Assembly (NCBI RefSeq): GCF_000429045.1
Contig: NZ_AUBC01000017.1
Span: 80,258-144,257 of the forward strand
DNA: 64,000 nt
Reading direction: 5' to 3'
Origin: Salinarimonas rosea DSM 21201
GTDB lineage: Bacteria; Pseudomonadota; Alphaproteobacteria; Rhizobiales; Beijerinckiaceae
Part shown: positions 46,463 to 60,159 of the stretch, piece after piece
How the letters are laid out: each line of letters begins with the position of its first letter
Numbering within the stretch: position 1 is the stretch's first letter
Notes under the pieces: model-generated
Database searches by the model: none
Told to the model about the DNA's origin: nothing
The model's input: only the letters and a program-made list of their open reading frames with translations
Made by a program: the position numbers and the translations under genes

Positions 46463-48574
46463 TCATCCCCCGCCCTCCGGCGGGATCGTCGCGGCGAGGA
46501 GGACCGCGGCACGGTCGAGCACCTCGTAGGCGGGCTCGCCGAGGCTCTCCTCGGGGCGGTCCGGATCGGCGGAGTCGACGAGGAGCCGCCAGCCGTTCGC
46601 GGGCCCGGGCAGCGTGAACCGGATCGGCTCGTCCGAGCCGTTGAGCAGGAAGGCGACGATCTCGATCGCGCCGTCGTCGCGGCGCATGGCGCGGCGCATG
46701 ACGAGCGCGCGCTTCTCGTGGTCGTTCCAGTCCTCCGGCGACGGCGTGCCGCCGTTCTCGTCGAACCAGTCGAGATCGCGGATGCCCTCGGCGATCTCCT
46801 GGCCGTAGAGGAAGCGCCGGCAGCGGATGATCGGGTGGTCGCGCCGGATCGCCGCGAGCCGCGCCGTGAACGCGGTGAGCGCCTCGCCGGCGTCCGAGCG
46901 CGCCGTGCTCCAGTCGAGCCAGGAGATCTCGTTGTCCTGCGCGTAGGCGTTGTTGTTGCCCCCCTGGCTCCGACCGAACTCGTCGCCGGCGAGGATCATC
47001 GGCGTGCCGAGCGCCGCGAAGACGGTGGTGAGGAGCGAGCGCATCACCCGGGCCCGGACCGCGAGGACCTCGGGATCGTCCGTCGGCCCTTCCACGCCCC
47101 AGTTGCGGGAGTGGTTGTCCGAATGGCCGTCGCGGTTGTCCTCGCCGTTGGCCTCGTTGTGCTTCTCCTCGTAGGCGACGATGTCGGCCAGCGTGTAGCC
47201 GTCGTGGGCGGCGACGAAGTTCACCGAGGCCCACGGTCGCCGGGCGCGCCGATCGAACAGGTCGCCCGAGCCCGAAAGCCGCGCCGCGAGGTCCGAGCGC
47301 AGGCCGCCGTCCCCCTTCCAGTAGCGCCGCACGCCGTCGCGGAAGCGGTCGTTCCACTCGGCGAAGGAAGGCGGGTGGTGGCCGAGCTGGTAGCCGCCGG
47401 GCCCGATGTCCCAGGGCTCGGAGATCAGCTTCTTGCGCGACAGGATCGGGTCCTGCCGCAGCGCGTCGAAGAAGCCAGCGCCGGGGTCGAACCCGTGCGG
47501 CTCCCGCCCGAGCGTGACGCCGAGGTCGAAGCGGAAGCCGTCGACGCGGTAGGACGTCGCCCAGTAGCGCAGGCTGTCCATCACCATCTGCAGCACGCGC
47601 GCGTTCGACAGGTTGACCGTGTTGCCGGTGCCCGTGTCGTTGATGCAGTGGCGCGGGTCGTCGGGCAGGAGGCGATAGTAGCTGGCGTTGTCGAGGCCGC
47701 GCCAGGACAGCGTCGGCCCGAGCTCGCCGCCCTCGCAGGTGTGGTTGTAGACGACGTCGAGGATCACCTCGATGCCCGCCGCGTGCAGGCGGCGGATGGC
47801 GATGCGCAGGTCGTTGTTGTCCCCGCCCGGCACGATGTAGCGCGGCTCGGGGGCGAAGAACGAGAGCGTGTTGTAGCCCCAGTAGTTCGTCAGCCCCTTC
47901 TCCTGCAGGAACCGGTCCTGCAGGAAGGCGTGGATCGGCAGGAGCTCGATCGCGGTGACGCCGAGCCGCTTCAGATGCTCGATCACGGCGGGGTGCGCGA
48001 GCGCGGAATAGGTGCCGCGCTCGGGGATGCGCACGTCGTCGAGGAGCTTGGTGAGCCCCTTCACGTGCGCCTCGTAGATCACGGTCTCGGACCAGGGCAC
48101 GTTCGGCGGCCGGTCGTCGCCCCAGGAGAACGAGTCGTCGACGACGACGGCCTTGGGCACCGCCGGAGCGCTGTCGCGCCGGTCGTAGGACAGGTCCCCC
48201 CGCGGCGACAGCACGCGGTAGCCGAACAGCGCGTCCGTCCAGCGGGTCTCCCCGTGGAGCGCCTTGGCGTAGGGGTCCACGAGGAGCTTGTTGGGGTTGA
48301 ACCGGTGGCCGCGCTGGGGCTCGTAGGGCCCGTGCGCGCGAAAGCCGTAGAGCAGCCCCGGCTTCACGTGCGGCAGGTAGCCGTGCCAGACCTCGTCGGT
48401 CCATTCCGGCAGGTCGTAGCGTGCGATCTCCCGCCGGCCCGTGGGGTCGAAGATGCACAGCTCGATGCGCTCGGCATGCGCCGAGAAGACGGCGAAGTTC
48501 ACGCCGAGCCCGTCCCAGGTCGCGCCGAGGGGATAGGCGGAGCCGGGAGAGAGCCGGTCGGGGAGAAGGGGCAT
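46463..48574 (-). CDS. glgX: Glycogen debranching enzyme GlgX
   Basis: 703 residues, GH13 isoamylase type. An N-terminal CBM48 domain (GSAYPLGATWDGLGVNFAVFSAHAERIELCIFD) is followed by the barrel: VILDVVYNHTCEG, nucleophile aspartate in DGFRFDLGVTLGR, glutamate in LISEPWDIGPGGYQLG and aspartate in FVAAHDGYTLADIV. It cuts alpha-1,6 branches from trimmed glycogen and supplies linear chains for TreY/TreZ. It begins seven bases after the glgB stop. Confidence 0.95.
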   Translation of the reverse strand: MPLLPDRLSPGSAYPLGATWDGLGVNFAVFSAHAERIELCIFDPTGRREIARYDLPEWTDEVWHGYLPHVKPGLLYGFRAHGPYEPQRGHRFNPNKLLVDPYAKALHGETRWTDALFGYRVLSPRGDLSYDRRDSAPAVPKAVVVDDSFSWGDDRPPNVPWSETVIYEAHVKGLTKLLDDVRIPERGTYSALAHPAVIEHLKRLGVTAIELLPIHAFLQDRFLQEKGLTNYWGYNTLSFFAPEPRYIVPGGDNNDLRIAIRRLHAAGIEVILDVVYNHTCEGGELGPTLSWRGLDNASYYRLLPDDPRHCINDTGTGNTVNLSNARVLQMVMDSLRYWATSYRVDGFRFDLGVTLGREPHGFDPGAGFFDALRQDPILSRKKLISEPWDIGPGGYQLGHHPPSFAEWNDRFRDGVRRYWKGDGGLRSDLAARLSGSGDLFDRRARRPWASVNFVAAHDGYTLADIVAYEEKHNEANGEDNRDGHSDNHSRNWGVEGPTDDPEVLAVRARVMRSLLTTVFAALGTPMILAGDEFGRSQGGNNNAYAQDNEISWLDWSTARSDAGEALTAFTARLAAIRRDHPIIRCRRFLYGQEIAEGIRDLDWFDENGGTPSPEDWNDHEKRALVMRRAMRRDDGAIEIVAFLLNGSDEPIRFTLPGPANGWRLLVDSADPDRPEESLGEPAYEVLDRAAVLLAATIPPEGGG

Positions 48575-48581
48575 GGATTCC

Positions 48582-50788
48582 TCAGGCCTGATGGCGGAAG
48601 ACGACCGCCGCGAGCGGGGGTAACGTGATACCGACCGAATGGCTCCGCCCGTGCGCGGGAATCGCTTCCGTGCGCACCGCACCCGCATTTCCGAGGTTGG
48701 TCCCGCCGTAGAGCTGCGCGTCCGTGTTGAGGATCTCGCTCCAGGTGCCGCCCTCGGGCACGCCGATGCGGTACTCGTGGCGCGGCACCGGGGTCATGTT
48801 GAGCACCACGAGCAGCGGCCTGGCGTCCCCCGTCCCGCGCCGCAGGTAGGCGAAGACGGAGTTCCGCGCGTCGTCCCCGACGATCCACTCGAAGCCGGAG
48901 GGCTCGGCGTCCGTCGTGAACAGCGCCGGCTCGCGGGCGTAGAGCTTGTTCAGGTCGCGCACCAGCATCTGCAGGCCGGCGTGGGAGTGGTTCTCGAGGA
49001 GCGCCCACTCGATCTCGCCGTCGTGGTTCCACTCGCGGTGCTGGCCGATCTCGCAGCCCATGAAGAGCAGCTTCTTGCCGGGATGCGTCCACATGAAGCC
49101 GAAATAGGCGCGCAGGTTGGCGAGCTTCTGCCACTCGTCGCCGGGCATCTTGCCGATCAGCGAGCCCTTGCCGTGCACGACCTCGTCGTGGGAGATCGGC
49201 AGCACGAACTTCTCGGAGAACGCGTAGACGAGCCCGAAGGTCAGCTCGTTGTGGTGATAGGAGCGATACAGAGGCTCGCGCTGGATGTAATGCAGCGTAT
49301 CGTGCATCCAGCCCATGTTCCACTTGTAGGAGAAGCCGAGCCCCCCCTTCGAGACCGGCTGCGAGACGCCGGGGAACGCGGTCGATTCCTCCGCGATCGT
49401 GATCGCGCCGGGCGCGCGCTCCTGCACGATCTCGTTCATGCGCTTGAGGAAGTCGATCGACTCGAGGTTCTCGCGCCCGCCGAAGCGGTTGGGAATCCAC
49501 TGGTCGTGCTCCCGCGAGTAGTCGCGGTAGAGCATCGAGGCGACCGCGTCGACGCGCAGCGCGTCGACGTGGAAGGTCTCCACCCACCACAGCGCCGAGG
49601 CGACGAGGAAGCCCTGCACCTCGCGCCGGCCCATGTTGTAGATGTAGGTGTTCCAGTCCTGGTGGTAGCCCTCGCGCGGGTCCTCGTGCTCGTAGAGCGC
49701 GGTGCCGTCGAAGCGGGCGAGCCCGTGCGGGTCGGTGGGGAAGTGGGCGGGCACCCAGTCGAGGATGACGCCGAGCTCGGCGCGATGGCAGGCGTCGACG
49801 AAGCGCGCGAAGCCCTCCGGCGTGCCGTAGCGCGCCGACGGCGCGAACATCGACAGCGGCTGGTAGCCCCAGGAGCCGCCGAACGGGTGCTCCATGATCG
49901 GCATCAGCTCGATATGCGTGAAGCCGAGGTCGGCGACGTAGGGGATCAGCGTGTCGATGAGCTGGTCCCAGTCGAGCGTGCCCTGCGGCTCGCCTTCCGG
50001 CCGCAGCCAGGAGGCGGGATGCACCTCGTAGACCGCCATCGGCCGCGTCGGCGCCTGACGCGCGCCGCGCTTGGCCATCCACTCCTCGTCCGTCCAGCGG
50101 AAGGCGTGGGGCGCGGCGACGATGGAGGCCGTCGCCGGCGGAGTCTCGGTGCGCCGCGCCAGCGGATCGGCCTTGGGCGTGAGCGTCTCGCCGTGCTTGC
50201 CGACGATCTCGAACTTGTAGCGCTCGCCCGGGCCGATGCGCGGCACGAACAGCTCCCACACGCCGGCTGAATGGCGCAGCCGCATCGGGTGGCGCCGGCC
50301 GTCCCAGGAGTTGAAGTCGCCGATAACCGAGACGCGCCGCGCGTTCGGCGCCCAGACCGAGAAGGCGACGCCCTCCACGCCCTCGTGCTCCATCGGCTGC
50401 GCGCCGAAGCGCTCGGCGAGATCCCAATGCGCGCCTTCCGAGAAGAGGTGCAGGTCGAGGTCGCCGAGCACCATGCCGAAGGAATAGGGGTCCTCCGTCT
50501 CCTGGACCGTGCCCGGCCAGGTGACGCGCAGCCTGTAGCGCTCGCGACGGCTGACGAGCCCGGCATAGAGGCCCTCGCGCACCTGGCTCAGGCGCCCCAG
50601 GGTCTCGCCGTTCTCGCGCGAGACGACCTCGACCGCCTCCGCCCCGGGCAGGAAGGCGCGCACGGCGGGGCCCTGCCCCGTGTCGTGCATGCCGAGGAAG
50701 GCGAACGGGTCGGTGAGGCGCCCGGCGAGCGCCTCCATCGCCGCGGCCTCGACGCCCTCGATCTCCGGTGCGTGCGTGGCTTGGGTCA

Positions 50789-50789
<1 letters not shown>
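48582..50789 (-). CDS. glgB: 1,4-alpha-glucan branching enzyme
   Basis: 735 residues, GH13 with N-terminal CBM48 domains. [24 protein letters not shown] at the N-terminus; nucleophile in [19 protein letters not shown], glutamate in [13 protein letters not shown] and aspartate in [15 protein letters not shown]. It forms alpha-1,6 branches in glucans built by GlgE. ATG 50789 overlaps the treS/pep2 stop by one base, so the two are coupled. Confidence 0.95.
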
Positions 50790-54067
<3,278 letters not shown>

Positions 54068-54068
54068 G

Positions 54069-57000
54069 TCAGGCCCCCTGATGCGGTCGGATACGCCAGA
54101 TGACGAAGGGATACTCGAACGGGTCGAGGCGGATGTGCTGCGTCTTCCCGTGCCAGACGAAGGCGCGGTCGGCGACGAGGTCGTCGACCATCACCGCGCC
54201 GTCGTCGGGCAGGCCGAACTCCCAGAGCGGGACCTCGAAATCGCAGGCGTTCGCCACGTGCGGGTTGAGGTTGACCATGACGAGGATCATGTCGTCGCCC
54301 TCTCGCGAGGGCTTGCCCCAGTACAGGATCTCGTCGTTGAAGGCGTTGTAGAAGCGGGTGTTGGTGTGCGTGTGCAGCGCCGGGTTGGCGCGCCGGATCC
54401 GGTTGAGCCGGGTGATGTCGGCGACGATGTTCCCGGGCATCGAGAAGTCGCGCGCCTTGATCTCGTACTTCTCCGAATCCTTGTATTCCTCCTTGCCCGG
54501 CACGGGCTCGCCTTCGAGCACCTCGAAGCCGGAATACACGCCCCACAGCCCGCCGAGCGTCGCGGCGAGGCAGGCGCGCACGAGGAAGCCGGCGCGCCCG
54601 GAGCTCTGGAGGTAGTACGGGTTGATGTCCGGCGTGTTGACGAACAGGTTCGGGCGGAAGAAGTCCTTCGGCGCCTCGCTCGCGAGCTCCTCGAAGTAGG
54701 ACTGCAGCTCGTATTTGGTGTTGCGCCAGGTGAAGTAGGTGTAGGACTGGGTGAAGCCGAGCTTGGCCAGGCCGTACATCATCTTCGGCCGGGTGAAGGC
54801 CTCCGACAGGAAGATCGCGTCCGGGTACTGCGCCTTCACGTCGGCGATCATCCATTGCCAGAACGGCAAGGGCTTGGTGTGCGGATTGTCGACGCGGAAG
54901 GTGCGCACGCCCTCCTTGCACCAGAACAGCACGACGTCGCGCAAGGTCGTCCACAGGTCCGGGACCGATTCCGGCTTGTAGAAGTCGACGTTGACGATGT
55001 CCTCGTATTTCTTGGGCGGGTTCTCCGCGTACTTGATCGAGCCGTCCGGCCGGTAGTCGAACCAGCCCGGATGCTCCTTCAGCCACGGGTGGTCCGGCGA
55101 GCACTGGATGGCGAAGTCGAGCGCGATCTCGAGCCCGTGCTCCTCCGCCGCGGCGCGCAGCGCGCGGAAGTCCTCGAACGTGCCGAGCTCCGGGTGCAGC
55201 GCGTCGTGGCCGCCCTCCGGTGCGCCGATGGCGTAGGGCGAGCCCGGATCCTCGGGCCCCGGCGTGAGGGTGTTGTTCTTGCCCTTGCGGTTCTTCTTGC
55301 CGATCGGGTGGATCGGCGGGAAGTAGAGCACGTCGAAGCCCATGTCGCGCACGCGCGGCAGCTCGGGGATGACGTCCCGCAGCGTCCCGTGGCGATGCGG
55401 GTCGCCGCTCATCGAGCGCGGGAACAGCTCGTACCAGCTCGCGAAATGCGCCTGCGTCCGGTCCGCCTCGATCGGCTGGGCGTAGGAGCGCGCCACGTGG
55501 GGGCGATCGTCGGCCTCGCGCATCAGGGTGCGCGCCTGCGGGGCGAGGAGCACGTGCACGCGCTCGTCGCCCTCGGCCCGGTCGAACCGTGCGAGGATCT
55601 CCTCGAGCCCCGAGGCGAGCTCGCCCGAGGATCGCTTGCGCGCGGCGTCGAGGTACTGGCGGCCCTCGATCAGGTCGAGGCCGTAGTCGACCTTGGCGTC
55701 GAACTTCTTCGTCAGGTCACGGCAGAAGGTCTGGTAGACGTCGTGCCAGGCCTCGACGACGTATTCGTGCCGGCCCATCCGCTCGAGGAAGAGCATGCCC
55801 TGGAAGCGGTCGTTGCCGATGGGCTCCATCGGCGCGCGACGCCAGTCCTGCTCATCGACGGCGCGCCATTGCAGCTCGACGCCGAGCACCTCGTGCCCGT
55901 CCATGAGCGCGTCCGCCTCGACCGCCATCGCGTCGCCGACGACGCGCTTAACCGCGTAGCGCCCCTCGTCCACCGAGGGCGAGAGGTTGTCGACGAGGAT
56001 GCGCGGCCACTTCGTGGCGGCCGTGGTCACCGCCCGCTTGCCCGGCTGGCGGCCGACCTTCACCGGAGCCGCGCGCTCGGCGCGGGCGACGAACGCCTCA
56101 CCGGGATGGAGCGCGATCAGGTCACCCGCGGAGGCGGTGACGTCGGAGGCGCCCGCCTCGACCGGCGCGAAGGCGCCGAACCTGCCGCCCATCTGACCGC
56201 GCAGCTTCGCCGCGAAGACGTCGTTGGGCTCGTAGAGATCCGGGTTGATGGCGACCAGGAGCGCCTCCTCGGCGATCCGCGGGTCGCGCGCCGTGCGCAG
56301 GAAGCCGGTGACGCGCGCGGACGGGCCGGTGAGCGGGCGCAGGAGCGGCCGCTGGCGCAGGAGCGGCGTCCTCTCGACGAGGCGGTTCACCCGCTCCACC
56401 ATCTCGGTGAGGTCGAAGGGCGCCTCGCCGGCGGCGCGGTCGTAGTCCTCCGGCGTCGAGACGACGGCGTCCATCGGGCGGCGCGCGGCGACCTCGATGC
56501 CCATCGGCGCCAGCAGCCCGCAGCCGAGCGCGGCGGCGGCGTGGAGCGCCCGGTCGTAGGCAGGGCGAAGCCCGCGATTGTCGCGCACCCGCTCGGCGAG
56601 CCGCGTGGCGAAGGGCGCCTCCACCGTCGCGATCGGCGGGGCGATGGAGGCGAGCGCTTCGTGCTCCTCCAGGTACCAGCCGGCGCGGTAGTCCCACCAA
56701 GCCAGCGAGGACAGCGTGTGGTCGAAGCCGATGCCGCGCAGGCCCGTGATGTCGGGGCGGGGCACGCCCGTGGTGTCGGCGATAAAGACCGTGTCGCGCT
56801 TCACGTCGCGCGCCACCGCCATCAACCGGCCCCAGAGGTCGGCCGTCGGCGTCGCCGGCTTGAGCGCGCGGAAGCCCGCCACCCCGAACTCGGCATAGGC
56901 GGCGAGCCTCGGCGTCCAGAATTGCGCGAGCCGCTCGCCGCAGGCGTCGGCGATCCGGGACATCGCGGTGCCCTGCGGGCTCGCCGGATGGCGCGGGTCG

Positions 57001-57377
57001 ACGATGCCCATCGGCGTCTCGCGGCGCACGGTGAAGCAGTCCGGCGCGGCCTCGACGAAGGGGTGCTCCAGCGCGAAGCTCTGCGGCGCGAGGTCGAGCA
57101 TCAGGGAGAGGCCGCGCTCGCCCGCCTTCTCGACGAGCCAGCGAACCACGTCGTTCGCGCCGTAATCCGTCTCCAGCGCGGGATGGGCGGCGTCGTGGTC
57201 GGCGGGGAAGAAGACGTCGCCGGCGCGCCCGGGGGCGTAGATCGGCGAGACGAGCACGTGGTCGAAGCCCAGGCGTCGCACCCGGTCGAAATGGTCGACG
57301 AAACGCCCGAGCGGCCCGACCAGCCGGTGGTGCATGTAGTAGATGCGCGGCGCTTTCTGGATGGGGGTATCGGCCAT
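54069..57377 (-). CDS. glgE: Maltosyltransferase GlgE with extra N-terminal pseudo-GH13 domain
   Basis: 1102 residues, versus roughly 660-700 for classical GlgE. GlgE proper starts near residue 435 (ILVDNLSPSVDEGRYAVKR) and keeps its active site: DFAIQCSPDHPWL, nucleophile in VRTFRVDNPHTKPL, glutamate in IFLSEAFTRPKMM. It transfers maltosyl from maltose-1-phosphate to alpha-glucan. The added N-terminal domain is also amylase-like (IYYMHHRLVGPLGRFVDHFD, LDLAPQSFALEHPF), but at 168-172 it reads GFRAL, where active GH13 enzymes have GFRxD. It probably binds glucan or is structural. First gene of the cluster. Confidence 0.93.
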   Translation of the reverse strand: MADTPIQKAPRIYYMHHRLVGPLGRFVDHFDRVRRLGFDHVLVSPIYAPGRAGDVFFPADHDAAHPALETDYGANDVVRWLVEKAGERGLSLMLDLAPQSFALEHPFVEAAPDCFTVRRETPMGIVDPRHPASPQGTAMSRIADACGERLAQFWTPRLAAYAEFGVAGFRALKPATPTADLWGRLMAVARDVKRDTVFIADTTGVPRPDITGLRGIGFDHTLSSLAWWDYRAGWYLEEHEALASIAPPIATVEAPFATRLAERVRDNRGLRPAYDRALHAAAALGCGLLAPMGIEVAARRPMDAVVSTPEDYDRAAGEAPFDLTEMVERVNRLVERTPLLRQRPLLRPLTGPSARVTGFLRTARDPRIAEEALLVAINPDLYEPNDVFAAKLRGQMGGRFGAFAPVEAGASDVTASAGDLIALHPGEAFVARAERAAPVKVGRQPGKRAVTTAATKWPRILVDNLSPSVDEGRYAVKRVVGDAMAVEADALMDGHEVLGVELQWRAVDEQDWRRAPMEPIGNDRFQGMLFLERMGRHEYVVEAWHDVYQTFCRDLTKKFDAKVDYGLDLIEGRQYLDAARKRSSGELASGLEEILARFDRAEGDERVHVLLAPQARTLMREADDRPHVARSYAQPIEADRTQAHFASWYELFPRSMSGDPHRHGTLRDVIPELPRVRDMGFDVLYFPPIHPIGKKNRKGKNNTLTPGPEDPGSPYAIGAPEGGHDALHPELGTFEDFRALRAAAEEHGLEIALDFAIQCSPDHPWLKEHPGWFDYRPDGSIKYAENPPKKYEDIVNVDFYKPESVPDLWTTLRDVVLFWCKEGVRTFRVDNPHTKPLPFWQWMIADVKAQYPDAIFLSEAFTRPKMMYGLAKLGFTQSYTYFTWRNTKYELQSYFEELASEAPKDFFRPNLFVNTPDINPYYLQSSGRAGFLVRACLAATLGGLWGVYSGFEVLEGEPVPGKEEYKDSEKYEIKARDFSMPGNIVADITRLNRIRRANPALHTHTNTRFYNAFNDEILYWGKPSREGDDMILVMVNLNPHVANACDFEVPLWEFGLPDDGAVMVDDLVADRAFVWHGKTQHIRLDPFEYPFVIWRIRPHQGA

Positions 57378-57640
57378 CGTCCCTCGCGTGTTCGCTCGTC
57401 TCGTGTCGGCGTCGTCGTCGGTTTCGGTGGACGCGCGCGAGAACCGCGCGCGCAAGGGATGGGCGGCCGTGCCGCCCGGCGTCGAGACTCTCGTTTCGCG
57501 CGTCGCGAGCCCGGCGGATGCGGGCTCTCCCGGTGGCGGTCAACACGCGGCCTAGGCGCGAGTTCCCACGGACGTCGTCGAAGCTAAGCAAGAGCACGGC
57601 CGTCGCGCAAGCCTGCGGCGGGGCGTCGCGCCGCGCCAGC

Positions 57641-58678
57641 TCAGCCGAGCCGCCGGCGGGCGAAGGCCTCGGCGACGCCGTTTGGGGAGACGTCCTTCGC
57701 CTGCGCCTCGCGTAGGATCGCCTCGATGTTGCCCACCATCGCGGCGAGCCGCTCCTCCAGCCAGCCGGCGTCCGTGCGCCGCTCGATCTCGCGGGCGACG
57801 TTGATGATTCCGCCGGCGTTGAGCGCGAAGTCCGGGACGTAGAGGATGCCGCGCGCGTGCAGCGCCTCGGCGTGCTCGGGCCGCGCCAGCTGGTTGTTCG
57901 CCGCGCCCGCGACGATCCGCGCCCGCAGCCGCGGGATCGTGGCGTCGTCGAGCACGCCGCCGAGCGCGCAGGGCGCGAACACGTCGGCCTCGACGGCGGC
58001 GATCGCGTCGGGGGCGACGACGCGGGCGTCGAAGCTGCGCTCGGCATCGGCGAGGCGCGCCGCGTCGATGTCGGCGACGACGAGGCGCGCGCCCGCGGCG
58101 TGGAGCAGCGCGCACAGGTGCCGGCCGACATGGCCGAGGCCCTGCACCGCGACCGTGCGCCCTGCGAGGGCGTCCGAGCCCGTCGCCACCGCGAGTGCCC
58201 GGCGCATCCCCTCGAACACGCCGCGCGCCGTCACCGGCGAGGGATCGCCCGACGCGTGCGGCCCGCTCGAGAGGCCGGCCACGTGCGTGGTCGCCTGGCG
58301 CACGATCTCCATGTCCTCGACGCTCACGCCGACGTCCTCGGCGGTGGTGTAGAGGCCGCCCAGCGCGTCGACGGCGCGGCCGAAGGCGCGCAGCAGCGCC
58401 GGCGTCTTCTGCGTGCGCGGATCGGCGATGATCACGGACTTGCCGCCCCCGAGATCGAGCCCGGCCACCGCGTTCTTGTAGGTCATGCCACGCGACAGCC
58501 GCAGCGCGTCCGACAGCGCCTCCTCCTCGCTGCCGTAGGGCCACATGCGGCAGCCGCCTGCGGCGCGGCCGAGGCGGGTCGAATGAACGGCGATGATGGC
58601 CTTCAGGCCGGTCTCGGCGTCGTGCGCGAAAAGCACGCGCTCGTGGCCGTCGAACTCGGGGTGGGCGAATACGGGCAC
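57641..58678 (-). CDS. Leu/Glu/Phe/Val-type amino-acid dehydrogenase
   Basis: 345 residues from GTG 58678 with AGGAGG in front. The catalytic region AAGGCRMWPYGSEEEALSDALRLSRGMTYKNAVAGLDLGGGKSVI holds the two active-site lysines, and VAVQGLGHVGRHLCALL is the NAD-binding turn; ALNAGGIINVARE is typical of the C-terminal half. It oxidatively deaminates a branched-chain or aromatic amino acid to the keto acid, or runs in reverse. The amino-acid preference is not clear. Divergent from metZ. Confidence 0.87.
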   Translation of the reverse strand: MPVFAHPEFDGHERVLFAHDAETGLKAIIAVHSTRLGRAAGGCRMWPYGSEEEALSDALRLSRGMTYKNAVAGLDLGGGKSVIIADPRTQKTPALLRAFGRAVDALGGLYTTAEDVGVSVEDMEIVRQATTHVAGLSSGPHASGDPSPVTARGVFEGMRRALAVATGSDALAGRTVAVQGLGHVGRHLCALLHAAGARLVVADIDAARLADAERSFDARVVAPDAIAAVEADVFAPCALGGVLDDATIPRLRARIVAGAANNQLARPEHAEALHARGILYVPDFALNAGGIINVAREIERRTDAGWLEERLAAMVGNIEAILREAQAKDVSPNGVAEAFARRRLG

Positions 58679-58839
58679 GCGTCGGGTCCTCCTCGGTTTG
58701 CGAAACCGCCGGGACCGTGCCCCCGTTCCGACGCACGCACAAGCTGGCGGGCCGCCGTTCCCCGCAATCGTGCACGGGAAACGGAACGCCGGCGAAAGGG
58801 CTTGCGCTCGGGCGCGGCTTCCGGCAAACCTTGCATCGT

Positions 58840-58855
58840 TCGTTATACAGAACGA
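58840..58855. promoter_or_regulatory. Small inverted repeat before metZ
   Basis: TCGTT-ATACAG-AACGA is a perfect five-base inverted repeat 13 bases before metZ, containing TATACA. It may be an operator or the -10 region of the metZ promoter; no matching -35 box is apparent. Confidence 0.3.
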
Positions 58856-58867
58856 GATGACCGTCCG

Positions 58868-60079
58868 ATGACTACCCAGCGCCCGCCGCTCCGCCCGGAA
58901 ACGCTCGCGGTTCACGCCGCCTCGCATCGCTCGCCGTTCGGCGAGACGTCCGAGGCGCTGTTCCTGACCCAGGGCTTCGTCTACCCGGACATGGAGACCG
59001 CGGAGGCGCGGTTCAAAGCCAAGGGCGCGGAGGGGTTCGTCTACTCGCGCTTCGGCAACCCGACGGTGGCGATGTTCGAGGAGCGGATGGCCGCGCTCGA
59101 GGGCGCCGAGGCCGCGCGCGCGACGGGCTCGGGCATGGCCGCGGTGGCGGCGGCGCTGATGGGACCGCTGAAAGCGGGGGACCACGTCGTCTCCGGATCC
59201 GTCCTGTTCGGCTCCTGCCGCTTCGTCCTGGCGGAGATCCTGCCGAAGTTCGGCATCACCACCACCTTCGTCGACGGCACCGATCCCGCCGCCTGGCGCG
59301 CCGCGGTGCGGCCGGAGACGGCGGCGATCTTCCTCGAGAGCCCCGCCAACCCCACGATGGACCTCGTCGACATCGCCGCCATCGCGCGGATCGCGCGCGA
59401 GGCGGAGGCGATCCTCGTCGTCGACAACGCGCTCGGCATCCCGACCGTCTCGAACCCGCTCGCGCTCGGCGCGGACGTCGTCACCTACTCCGCGACGAAG
59501 CACATCGACGGGCAGGGGCGATGTCTCGGCGGCATCGTGCTCGGATCGAAGGCCCTCATCGAGGAGCGCATCCAGCCCTGGCTGCGGCACACGGGCCCGG
59601 CGCTCTCGCCGTTCAACGCCTGGGTCATGCTCAAGAGCCTCGAGACGCTGTCCCTGCGTGTGCGCCAGCAGGCCGCGAACGCGCTCGCCATCGCCGAGGC
59701 GCTCGACGGCGCGCCGGGCATCGTGCGCGTGCGCTATCCGGGCCTGAGCTCCTCGCCGCAGCACGACCTCTGCCGGCGCCAGATGACCTGCGGCGGGACC
59801 GTGCTCGCGCTCGACGTCGCCGGCGGAAAGCGCGGCGCCTTCGCCTTCGGCCGGGCGCTGGAGGTGATCAAGGTGTCCAACAATTTCGGCGACGCGAAGA
59901 GCCTCGTCACCCATCCGGCCACCACCACGCACGAGCGCTTCACACCCGAGGAGCGGGCCGCGATGGGCATCGGCGAGGGCATGCTGCGCCTCTCCGCCGG
60001 CCTGGAGCACCCCGAGGACCTCGTCGCCGACGTGCTGCGCGCCGCGCAGGCGGCCGCCGACGCGACCGCGGCAGCCTGA
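58868..60079 (+). CDS. metZ: O-succinylhomoserine sulfhydrylase
   Basis: 403 residues of the Cys/Met metabolism PLP family. The PLP lysine is 211 in YSATKHIDGQGR; LESPANPTMDLVDI and VDNALGIPTVSNPL contact the cofactor, and YSRFGNPTVAMFEERMAALEGAEAARATGSGMAAV is diagnostic. The GQGR after the PLP lysine is typical of MetZ-type enzymes. It forms homocysteine from O-succinylhomoserine and sulfide. The next sulfur-related genes are 1 kb downstream. Divergent from the dehydrogenase gene. Confidence 0.9.
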   Translation: MTTQRPPLRPETLAVHAASHRSPFGETSEALFLTQGFVYPDMETAEARFKAKGAEGFVYSRFGNPTVAMFEERMAALEGAEAARATGSGMAAVAAALMGPLKAGDHVVSGSVLFGSCRFVLAEILPKFGITTTFVDGTDPAAWRAAVRPETAAIFLESPANPTMDLVDIAAIARIAREAEAILVVDNALGIPTVSNPLALGADVVTYSATKHIDGQGRCLGGIVLGSKALIEERIQPWLRHTGPALSPFNAWVMLKSLETLSLRVRQQAANALAIAEALDGAPGIVRVRYPGLSSSPQHDLCRRQMTCGGTVLALDVAGGKRGAFAFGRALEVIKVSNNFGDAKSLVTHPATTTHERFTPEERAAMGIGEGMLRLSAGLEHPEDLVADVLRAAQAAADATAAA

Positions 60080-60159
60080 CGGCGAGCGCACCGGCGTTTT
60101 CGGGTGTCGCGCACGCGGGAGGGGCTCTAGGGTCCCTGCGTGCAAGGAGCTCATCCGCC

